The notes under the pieces are model-generated. The model was given only the letters and a program-made list of their open reading frames with translations, did not search any database and was not told where the DNA came from. Shown here one piece after another: positions 1-6,601 of a DNA stretch of 8,781 nucleotides. The stretch is from Calditrichia bacterium (GTDB lineage Bacteria > Calditrichota > Calditrichia > RBG-13-44-9 > J042), in the NCBI GenBank assembly GCA_030430345.1, contig JAUIFT010000063.1, positions 1 through 8,781 on the forward strand, written 5' to 3'. Positions within the stretch are counted from its first letter, which is position 1. The number at the start of each line of letters is the position of its first letter. A program made the position numbers and the translations under genes.

Positions 1-1014
1 GTTGATGGCAGTGTAGATGCCATTGAACAGGCAGTAAAGCGCGGCGCCAGCCTGGTAGAGCAAATCCTTACCTTTGCCCGAAAAACAGACATCATTTTTC
101 AGGCACTGGACATCAATAAAATTGTCCAGGAGCTATATACCCTGCTCGCCGGAACGCTACCGAAAAGCGTCAGCTTTTCCATGGATCTTTACCCGAAGCT
201 GCCATTTGTAATGGCGGATCAAACTCAGCTTCATCAGGCGCTGCTGAACTTGTGTGTGAATGCCCGGGATGCAATGCCCGATGGTGGCCGAATCACGGTT
301 TCTACCCGGCATATACCCGGCAACACCTTGCAAACGCGCTTCCCGGAAGCAAAGGAAGATGGCTATATTCTGCTTAGTGTTAGCGATACCGGCACCGGCA
401 TGGATCAACGCACCCTGGATCGCCTTTTCGAACCGTTCTTTACTACCAAATCCCGTGGACAGGGCACCGGGCTCGGCCTGGCGGTTGTTTACGGGGTTAT
501 CAGCAGCCATGACGGTCTTATCGATGTTCAGAGCACCCCGGGAGAAGGCACCACCTTCGAACTCTTTTTCCCCTGTTCGGATCTACCGGTACAAAAAAAC
601 GTGCGTTCCTTAACCCAACAAGGCTTAAAAGGTAAAGAAACCATTTTGCTGGTCGAAGATGAAGATATGCTCGTAGAGCTGATGAAAAAAGTGCTCCTGG
701 CCAATGACTATAAGCTTCTTGTCGCTCGCGATGGCGTGGAAGCGGTTGATGTTTTCAAACAAAATCAGGATGAGATAGACCTGGTATTTTCCGATTCCGG
801 GCTGCCCCGGCAGAGCGGTTGGGAAGCATTTCAGAAAATGCGGGAGATTCGCCCGGATATTATCGGGGTTTTTACCAGCGGCTATTTTGAACCGGGCCTG
901 AAAAAAACCATGATGGCGAATGGGATTAAAGACTTTATCCAAAAACCATATTCACCGGTGAAGGCAGTACGGGTTATCCGGGAAATCCTCGACCGGGAAA
1001 TTGTTCAGTCCTGA
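1..1014 (+). CDS. Hybrid sensor histidine kinase, C-terminal part (5' end outside window)
   Basis: The frame is open from base 1 with no start, so this is the last 337 residues of a longer protein. Residues about 1-25 are the end of the dimerisation helix region (GASLVEQILTFAR). An ATPase domain follows: N-box at about 78-91 with N83 and N87, G1 box DTGTGM at 129-134, F-box FEPFFTTK, G2 box GTGLGL at 155-160. A receiver domain occupies about 215-335, with the acidic pair in VEDED, phosphoacceptor D265 in FSDSGLP, S293 in TSGY and K315 in QKPY, so all phosphotransfer residues are present. The phosphoacceptor His lies upstream of the window. It autophosphorylates from ATP in family members and passes phosphate to its own receiver. 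The signal is unknown because the sensor part is missing. The C-terminal half closely resembles that of the next gene, suggesting tandem duplication. The ATG at 181 lies inside the ATPase domain region and is not a start. Confidence 0.95.
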   Translation, partial: VDGSVDAIEQAVKRGASLVEQILTFARKTDIIFQALDINKIVQELYTLLAGTLPKSVSFSMDLYPKLPFVMADQTQLHQALLNLCVNARDAMPDGGRITVSTRHIPGNTLQTRFPEAKEDGYILLSVSDTGTGMDQRTLDRLFEPFFTTKSRGQGTGLGLAVVYGVISSHDGLIDVQSTPGEGTTFELFFPCSDLPVQKNVRSLTQQGLKGKETILLVEDEDMLVELMKKVLLANDYKLLVARDGVEAVDVFKQNQDEIDLVFSDSGLPRQSGWEAFQKMREIRPDIIGVFTSGYFEPGLKKTMMANGIKDFIQKPYSPVKAVRVIREILDREIVQS

Positions 1015-1059
1015 GAAACAGTATCATAATTCATCGCTTCAAAAAGCAACCTTCATACT

Positions 1060-1070
1060 GATGAGTCATC
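1060..1070. repeat. Perfect 11-bp dyad in the gap between the two kinase genes
   Basis: GATGAGTCATC has 5-base arms around one central base. It overlaps a second small hairpin (CATCC at 1067-1071, GGATG at 1077-1081). There is no T-run after either, so it does not look like a terminator. It could be an operator or chance; only the symmetry is visible. Confidence 0.25.
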
Positions 1071-1163
1071 CTCACTGGATGGTCTCACAAATTCATTATT
1101 ATATTTTTAATTTCCGATTTTGATATTTTGACACATCGACAATAATTTGCAGTGTGTATGTTT

Positions 1164-1180
1164 GCCCCTTCGGGCTTTTT
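1164..1180 (+). terminator. Weak candidate intrinsic terminator after the first kinase
   Basis: A short GC stem GCCC/GGGC (1164-1167 with 1172-1175) closes a four-base loop and is followed directly by five T (1176-1180) and AT-rich DNA. The stem is only 4 bp and lies 150 bases after the stop at 1014, so it is marginal. It would separate the two kinase transcripts. The rest of the 1015-1214 gap is AT-rich and holds no gene. Confidence 0.4.
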
Positions 1181-1214
1181 ATTAAAATAATCGTTCCAAA
1201 AACCGGGCCGGCTT

Positions 1215-4200
1215 ATGAACGACTCCAAGAAACGCAAATCCACGCTTGTTGAAATGGTAAAAACCATTACCAAATCAACGAGTCGCAGTAAAGACAATCA
1301 AATCGACATACGTCATCTGGAAAAAGAATTGCAAAAGAGTGCCGAGCAATTCAAAGCGCTGTTTAATTATTCCAATGATGGCATCTTTATGCTAAATCCC
1401 CGCAAAAGAGTATTCACCGACGTTAACGATCGCGCCTGTAGCATGCTTGGCTATGAGCGGGAGGATTTGCTGGCATTGGATCCTGGTGATATTTTTTCCG
1501 GCCAGGGAGAAAAATTTGATAAATTTCTTTCCCTGGTTTTTGACCAGGGATATGGCTGGACCGACGAACTCACCTGCGCCACCCGCCACGGCGCCGCCCT
1601 TCCCACGGAAATAACTGCCTGGCCGATCGAACGGGATAATAGCAAGCAGCTGCTGATGTTCGTGCACGACATCACCAAGCGTATGCGCACCGAGGAGGCC
1701 CTGCGGGAATCCGAGCAGAAATTCCGCATGCTCATCGAGAATATGCAGGAAGGTGTGATGATCGTCGATAATGATGATCGCATTCAATTCGTTAACACCC
1801 GCATTTGTGCGTTGCTCGGCTACAGCGAAGAAGAACTGGTCGGGCAAATTGGCTACAAAAAACTCTTCAACGAAAAAAACCGCAAAATTATCCGCAAAAA
1901 GAACCGCCTTCGCACCAAGAAGATTGCTGATCAATATGAGATCGAAATGTGCAAGAAGAATGGTGAACCGAATTGGGTGCAAATTAGTGGTGTGCCCATT
2001 AGCGATCAAAATGGCGCGGTTTCCGGCTCATTCGGTATTATTGCCGATATCAGCACCCGTAAGCAGGCCGAGGCAGACCTGAAAAGCGCTCACGAAGAGC
2101 TGGAAAAGCGCGTTGAGGAACGAACCGCCGAACTTTTACGATCGAACGAAACCCTTCAGAAAGAGATTAACGAACGGCGGGTTATCGAAGAAGAGCGCCA
2201 AAAATTTGTGTCCCTGGTAGAGAAAAGCAATGACGTCATTACCATGGCTTCTCCCGACGGAAAGCTGATATACGTCAATGAATACGGTATGTCGATCCTC
2301 GGCTTAAAAAATCAGGATGAAGTTCGCAGCAAAATGCTCAAGGATTGCCATCCGGAATCGGTGCATGGTTTCCTCCAGAAAGAATTGCTCCCCCAGGTGC
2401 TAAAAAAGGGTCTCTGGGAAGGGGAGCTCCCATTACAAAATTTCCGCACCCGCGAGCATACGCCAACCCTGCTCAACGCAATGGCGATTCGCCATACCAA
2501 CACCGGGGAGATTATCGCCCTGGCAACCATCGCAAGAGATATTAAAGAGCGCAAGCGTGCGGAAGAGGATTTGCAACGGGCAAAAGGCGACCTGGAGACA
2601 CGCGTCCAGGAACGCACTGCGGAACTCTCCCAGGCAAACCAGGTGCTGATGGAACAGATCATCGAACGGCAGTGGGCCGAGGAGCAACTGCAGGAATCCG
2701 AGAATAAATTCCGGCTGCTCTTTAACAGCGGTAACGATGCGGTATTTGTCTATCATCCTCATAATGATGGGGAGCCGACCCAATTTATTGAAGTGAACGA
2801 CATCCTCTGCAACAAGCTTGGCTATTCCCGGGAAGAACTGCTGCGCCTCTCCCTGCGCTCGATTTCTCTCGGATATGATGAAACTGAGAATCGCACCCGG
2901 CTGGAAAAACTAATGCTCGACAGACATATCCTTTATGAAGATATGTTTCTTACAAAGACCGGCGGCATCATACCGGTGGAAATTAGCGCACATCTTTTTG
3001 AATTCAATGAAAAACCGACGGTAATGGCGATCGCGCGTGACATCACCGCCCGTAAACGGGCCGAAGAGCAGATCCGCGAACAGGCTGCGTTACTCGATAA
3101 AGCGCAGGATGCCATTCTTGTTTGCGACCTGAACGATTACGTCATCTACTGGAACAAAAGTGCCGAGCGCCTCTACGGCTGGAAGACCGAAGAAGCCATC
3201 GGCAACAATGCTTTTGAACTGCTTTTCAACCGTAATTCTACCCAATTCATCGCATCCCGCCGATCCGTTCTGGAGAACAAGGAATGGCAGGGAGAGCTGC
3301 ACCAGGTGACGAAAGAAGGCCGGGAAATTATGGTCGAAAGCCGCTGGACGCTCGTTCATGATAAACATGGTGAAGCGAAGTCCATCCTGGTTGTAAATAC
3401 TGATATTACCGAAAAGAAAAAAATTGAAGCGCAATTTTTACGGGCACAAAGAATGGAAAGTATCGGCGCGCTCGCGGGTGGTATTGCCCATGATCTGAAC
3501 AACGTTTTAGCGCCAATTTTAACGGCGGTGCAGATTCTGCAAGTACGCCTGGAAGATGAAGATAAAAGTCAGCGTATCCTCAACACGATTGAGTCCAATG
3601 TGAAACGGGGCGCGGATATGGTGAAGCAAATCCTCACCTTTGCCCGCGGGGTGGAAGGGGAACGGATTCCCCTGCAAATTCAGCACCTCGTTCATGAGCT
3701 GGAAAAAATTATCCAGGAGACTTTTCCGAAATCGATTAAAATCGATATGAATGTGCAGCAGGACCTCTGGCCGGTTTCCGGTGATGCCACTCAGCTTCAC
3801 CAGGTAATGCTCAACCTTTGTGTAAACGCGCGGGATGCAATGGCCCATGGCGGTCAGCTCAATATTTCCGTGCAGAATATCCTGATCGATGAAGATTATG
3901 CGCGGCTATACCTGGAAGCGAATCTTGGTCATTATGTGCTTATCAAAGTCACCGACACCGGGGTTGGCATTCCCTCCAGCATTATCAATAAAATTTTCGA
4001 GCCTTTTTTTACGACCAAAGAGCCGGGCAAAGGCACTGGCCTGGGATTGTCCACGGTAATCGCTATCGTGAAAAGCCATGGCGGCTTTGTCAACGTTACC
4101 AGTGATAAGCAGGAAGGGACTGTTTTTGAGGTTTACCTGCCTGCCCTTGGCGAAGCAGAAAAGACCGCGGAAGCGGCTCCGGAGGGCGGATTACTGCACG

Positions 4201-4577
4201 GCAAGGGAGAGCTGATATTGGTCGTGGATGATGAGACCTCTATTCTGGAAATTACCCGGGAAACCCTGGAAACCTATGGCTACAGCGTCATCGTGGCAAA
4301 CAATGGTGCCGAGGCGATGGAAATTTATGAGGAACATCAGGATGCTATCGAAGTGGTGATCACCGATATGATGATGCCAGTAATGGATGGTGCAGCAACC
4401 GTAAAAGCGCTACGAGAACTGGATCCGGAAGCCAAGATCATCGCTTCCAGCGGATATATGGAAGACACTAAAATTGCCGAGTTGGTCGGCAAAAGCGTTA
4501 ATGCCTTTTTGCATAAACCGTACACTGCGGAAAAGATTCTCGATGTGCTGCATCAGATCTTGCATAATCGGCTGTAG
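1215..4577 (+). CDS. Soluble hybrid histidine kinase with five PAS domains and C-terminal receiver
   Basis: This 1120-residue protein has no signal peptide or membrane segment, so it should sense in the cytosol. PAS domains lie at about 46-156, 169-282, 331-446, 499-613 and 626-734, most ending in the DIT/DIS-R-K type motif. Coiled coils at about 286-330 and 447-495 share an RVxERTAEL core. The phosphoacceptor is H759 in GGIAHDLNN. The ATPase domain shows the N-box with N867 and N871, G1 box DTGVGI at 914-919, FEPFFTTK and G2 box GTGLGL at 940-945. The receiver (about 999-1115) has D1005/D1006, phosphoacceptor D1051 in ITDMMMP, S in SSGY and K1101 in HKPY. All catalytic residues are intact. 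The ligand cannot be read from the sequence; PAS domains may bind haem, flavin or small metabolites, or only dimerise. No DNA-binding output is attached. No Shine-Dalgarno precedes the ATG at 1215, so the exact start is less certain than the gene. Confidence 0.96.
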   Translation: MNDSKKRKSTLVEMVKTITKSTSRSKDNQIDIRHLEKELQKSAEQFKALFNYSNDGIFMLNPRKRVFTDVNDRACSMLGYEREDLLALDPGDIFSGQGEKFDKFLSLVFDQGYGWTDELTCATRHGAALPTEITAWPIERDNSKQLLMFVHDITKRMRTEEALRESEQKFRMLIENMQEGVMIVDNDDRIQFVNTRICALLGYSEEELVGQIGYKKLFNEKNRKIIRKKNRLRTKKIADQYEIEMCKKNGEPNWVQISGVPISDQNGAVSGSFGIIADISTRKQAEADLKSAHEELEKRVEERTAELLRSNETLQKEINERRVIEEERQKFVSLVEKSNDVITMASPDGKLIYVNEYGMSILGLKNQDEVRSKMLKDCHPESVHGFLQKELLPQVLKKGLWEGELPLQNFRTREHTPTLLNAMAIRHTNTGEIIALATIARDIKERKRAEEDLQRAKGDLETRVQERTAELSQANQVLMEQIIERQWAEEQLQESENKFRLLFNSGNDAVFVYHPHNDGEPTQFIEVNDILCNKLGYSREELLRLSLRSISLGYDETENRTRLEKLMLDRHILYEDMFLTKTGGIIPVEISAHLFEFNEKPTVMAIARDITARKRAEEQIREQAALLDKAQDAILVCDLNDYVIYWNKSAERLYGWKTEEAIGNNAFELLFNRNSTQFIASRRSVLENKEWQGELHQVTKEGREIMVESRWTLVHDKHGEAKSILVVNTDITEKKKIEAQFLRAQRMESIGALAGGIAHDLNNVLAPILTAVQILQVRLEDEDKSQRILNTIESNVKRGADMVKQILTFARGVEGERIPLQIQHLVHELEKIIQETFPKSIKIDMNVQQDLWPVSGDATQLHQVMLNLCVNARDAMAHGGQLNISVQNILIDEDYARLYLEANLGHYVLIKVTDTGVGIPSSIINKIFEPFFTTKEPGKGTGLGLSTVIAIVKSHGGFVNVTSDKQEGTVFEVYLPALGEAEKTAEAAPEGGLLHGKGELILVVDDETSILEITRETLETYGYSVIVANNGAEAMEIYEEHQDAIEVVITDMMMPVMDGAATVKALRELDPEAKIIASSGYMEDTKIAELVGKSVNAFLHKPYTAEKILDVLHQILHNRL

Positions 4578-4635
4578 AATGTTTGATATCCAATTTTCAA
4601 TGAACAAGTTCGATTGAAAAACATCCGTAATTTAT

Positions 4636-4674
4636 AAAAAAAGCCGCACATGGTAAACCTGCGCGGCTTTTTTT
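4636..4674. terminator. Bidirectional intrinsic terminator between convergent genes
   Basis: Seven A, then GCCGC (4643-4647), a 15-base loop, GCGGC (4663-4667), then seven T (4668-4674). A and T runs extend the stem to 12 bp and give a T-tract on either strand. It lies 58 bases after the kinase stop at 4577 and 20 bases beyond the lipoprotein stop at 4695 on the other strand, so it can end both transcripts. Confidence 0.93.
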
Positions 4675-4694
4675 ATTGGCAAAAGTTTTTTCAC

Positions 4695-5525
4695 TTATGG
4701 ACAGGTAATATCATCCAACGTGCTGTTCCAGCAATGCCAGTCGGTATCACCGAAATGCCGTTCGTCGCGAATGTGCCCTTCCTTTGTAGTGCGATGCCAT
4801 TCGATTTCCCGCAGGTTATTTTGAGTGACGCTAAAAATATCATAATAGGCATTATAGGGCGTATCCTGATTGATGCCATATTCGATGTAAGTGCCATTTT
4901 CCGCACCGCCCGGAGTGATAATCGTATATCGTACACTTGCCGCACTATTCTCCGGATCACGGGTCCAATCGATTTGCAGGTATTCAACCGGATCGTTCGG
5001 ATTATTGGAGAGGCGCCAAAAACCTTCCCGCAGGATAAGATTTGATTCCCCGTAAAACCAGAGGAAATCCTGGTAACCATTTTGTTGGGATATGCGCATT
5101 TCCCAGCGGATGCCATTGCCAATCGGCTGTGCGGTCAAATTCGCGGTATAATTTCTCCCCAACGCGGTATACTGATAACTCCACAGCCAGCCATTGCCAT
5201 TGGGATTCGGCACCGCATCATGGCTAAAGCTATGCAGGAATGCGGCAACCGGAACAGCCAGATTCAAGGTGATAATAGTATTCCAGATGCCCACATTTAA
5301 AGCGGCCCAGCCCCAATTTTCCCGGGTAGTGGTGACGCCGTTTTTCTGCAGGGAATTATCAAAATCGGCGAAATCAATCAGCATTGTTTCCAGCGGTGGT
5401 ATTTCCGGTGCCGGCTCTTCGATATCCGGTTCCGAGCTGGTTTTATTACAGCCACTCAGCAATACAAGTAAAATGACCAGCAGTAAAGCAGCTGTTTTTT
5501 GAGTGTAACGAGATAAGTGTTTCAT
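4695..5525 (-). CDS. Lipoprotein of unknown function
   Basis: The 276-residue product starts with a basic n-region, a hydrophobic stretch (about 12-23) and a lipobox LSGC, so C26 should be lipidated after signal peptidase II cleavage. N27 after the cysteine, not Asp, fits outer-membrane sorting under the E. coli rule. Residues about 28-46 form an acidic, proline-rich linker. The mature part is rich in Trp, Tyr and Asn, looks like a secreted beta-rich domain, and contains one hydrophobic stretch at about 78-97 (from NVGIW to PVAAF). The only other cysteines, C265 and C275 near the end, could form a disulphide. The ATG at 5525 has a strong GGAGGT at 5531-5536 five bases upstream. It stands alone with its own promoter and terminator. 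I recognise no family and propose no function; the localisation is well supported. Confidence 0.9.
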   Translation of the reverse strand: MKHLSRYTQKTAALLLVILLVLLSGCNKTSSEPDIEEPAPEIPPLETMLIDFADFDNSLQKNGVTTTRENWGWAALNVGIWNTIITLNLAVPVAAFLHSFSHDAVPNPNGNGWLWSYQYTALGRNYTANLTAQPIGNGIRWEMRISQQNGYQDFLWFYGESNLILREGFWRLSNNPNDPVEYLQIDWTRDPENSAASVRYTIITPGGAENGTYIEYGINQDTPYNAYYDIFSVTQNNLREIEWHRTTKEGHIRDERHFGDTDWHCWNSTLDDITCP

Positions 5526-5560
5526 AATGCACCTCCAAAAGGATATTGGTTTCCATGGTT

Positions 5561-5588
5561 ATTTTAACAACACTTAAGTATGTTTCAA
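5561..5588 (-). promoter_or_regulatory. Candidate sigma-70-type promoter of the lipoprotein gene
   Basis: Read on the - strand, TTGAAA (5583-5588) and TAAAAT (5561-5566) are separated by 16 bases. Each matches the consensus at five of six positions. Transcription would start near 5554, leaving a leader of about 30 bases that contains the GGAGGT ribosome site at 5531-5536. This assumes that the organism uses an E. coli-like housekeeping promoter, which some phyla do not. Confidence 0.45.
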
Positions 5589-5672
5589 CAATCGGGCCAA
5601 CTTTTCGGGGACAGGACACAGAGCAGCCTAAGCCATTGTTTATGAACAACTAAAGACAACAAATCAAGCATA

Positions 5673-5690
5673 ACCCTTTATAATTAGGGT
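5673..5690. repeat. Inverted repeat enclosing a TATAAT box
   Basis: ACCCT (5673-5677) and AGGGT (5686-5690) flank an 8-base AT core containing a perfect TATAAT (5679-5684, + strand). No well-placed -35 is visible upstream; the nearest, AAGACA at 5653-5658, is 20 bases away. It could be an operator over a weak + strand promoter, or chance in AT-rich DNA. Confidence 0.25.
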
Positions 5691-5716
5691 GTGAATATTA
5701 GCAACAGGTGGGAGAA

Positions 5717-5751
5717 AATGTCGACAATATTTGGCGAGAAATGACGACATT
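5717..5751. repeat. Inverted repeat downstream of dapB, possible weak terminator
   Basis: AATGTCG (5717-5723) pairs perfectly with CGACATT (5745-5751) across a 21-base loop. On the - strand it lies about 36 bases after the dapB stop, and the second arm runs into TTTTCT, so it may be a weak terminator for the right-hand operon. The T-run is short and the loop is long. No better terminator is seen in 5526-5786. Confidence 0.3.
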
Positions 5752-5786
5752 GCGCAGTCGCAGGTATGTGAGCAAGCATCGGGAAT

Positions 5787-6587
5787 CTAAAAAATCATTA
5801 CCTGATCCAGGCCGCGGATCAATCCGGTGAAGGTATTCACTTTACGGATCGCCAATAGCGTACCGGCAACATAGGGCCGGGCACTACTCCCGGCATCGTG
5901 GCGAATTGTCAGTCGTTCATCCGGCAAGCCGAAAATTGCCTCCGCGGAAAGAATAAATCCCGGCAATCGCAGGGAATGAACCTGAGTACCATTGATATCC
6001 GCCCCACGGCTTTCTTTCGGTCCAACGGTTTCATTAATTGGCACTTCTTTATGAGAATCTCCCTGCTGTGATAAGCGATATGCCAGCTCCCTGGCGGTGC
6101 CGCTCGGGGCATCTTTTTTACCAGCGCCGGCATAATCAATCACTTCCCATTGCGGTACATATTTCGCCGCAATTTCTGCAAATCTCTGCAACAATACCGC
6201 GGTAATAGCGAAGTTTCCGGCAGCTAGAACCCCGACAGCTTGTTTTTCGGCGGCAGCGGCAATTTCTGCAAAATCAGCCCCGGTCAATCCGGAAGTACCG
6301 ATAACGACATGCCGCCCGGCAGCAATAGCGGCCAATACGTTCGCTTTCGCAATGGATGGCGCAGTATATTCCACAACAACATCGGCAGCTAGCTGAAGCG
6401 TTTCCTCGACCGTCCCCAAAACCGGTGTCGCCATATCGGCAATCCCCAGTAATTCCCCCAAATTTTCACCGCCATGACTGCGTGAGTATGCACTGACTAA
6501 AGAGAGGTCTGCTTCCTTATGAATAGCTGGCGCTAATTCTCTTCCCACCCAGCCGGTAGCGCCAAGCAGGCAAACTTTTAACGACAT
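5787..6587 (-). CDS. dapB: 4-hydroxy-tetrahydrodipicolinate reductase, divergent DapB subtype
   Basis: DapB reduces hydroxy-tetrahydrodipicolinate with NAD(P)H in the cytosol, the second committed step towards diaminopimelate and lysine. The 266 residues match the family length (E. coli 273). Visible marks are the dinucleotide-binding GATGWVG (9-15), VIGTSG (95-100), AAGNFA (122-127) in place of the usual AxNFS, and the signature KDAPSGTA (158-165). The segment before the signature is AGAGK (153-157), whereas E. coli has HHRHK: the lysine equivalent to K163 is kept (K157), but the catalytic His position is Ala. Other DapB-annotated proteins, as I recall, carry a similar DYAxAxK form, so this is probably a subfamily and not a dead enzyme. 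The ATG at 6587 is chosen because AGGAGG sits just upstream; a TTG at 6605 in the same frame overlaps the neighbour and has no such site. It is probably co-transcribed with the gene upstream, 14 bases away. Confidence 0.88.
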   Translation of the reverse strand: MSLKVCLLGATGWVGRELAPAIHKEADLSLVSAYSRSHGGENLGELLGIADMATPVLGTVEETLQLAADVVVEYTAPSIAKANVLAAIAAGRHVVIGTSGLTGADFAEIAAAAEKQAVGVLAAGNFAITAVLLQRFAEIAAKYVPQWEVIDYAGAGKKDAPSGTARELAYRLSQQGDSHKEVPINETVGPKESRGADINGTQVHSLRLPGFILSAEAIFGLPDERLTIRHDAGSSARPYVAGTLLAIRKVNTFTGLIRGLDQVMIF

Positions 6588-6590
6588 AAT

Positions 6591-6597
6591 TCCTCCT
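6591..6597 (-). promoter_or_regulatory. Ribosome binding site that fixes the dapB start
   Basis: AGGAGGA on the - strand lies four bases before the ATG at 6585-6587. It sits in the 14-base gap after the stop of the upstream gene (6602-6604) and would be internal to the coding region if the upstream TTG (6605) or ATG (6602) were used. Confidence 0.85.
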
Positions 6598-6601
6598 GGC
6601 A

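Noticed and set aside
181..183. ATG as start of the first kinase
   Set aside because: The frame is open to base 1 and the upstream residues are typical kinase sequence, so the gene begins outside the window.
1128..1133. Perfect TTGACA as a promoter for the large kinase
   Set aside because: No TATAAT-like hexamer lies 16-18 bases downstream (the nearest, TATGTT at 1157-1162, is 23 bases away), and a start here would fall in the candidate terminator hairpin.
1392..2009. Open frame of 205 codons on the - strand inside the large kinase
   Set aside because: It is antisense to conserved PAS coding sequence, has no domain or ribosome site, and follows from the codon pattern of the real gene.
5446..5649. 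67-codon - strand frame overlapping the lipoprotein start
   Set aside because: It overlaps the signal-peptide region of a well-supported gene, has no ribosome site and no recognisable feature.
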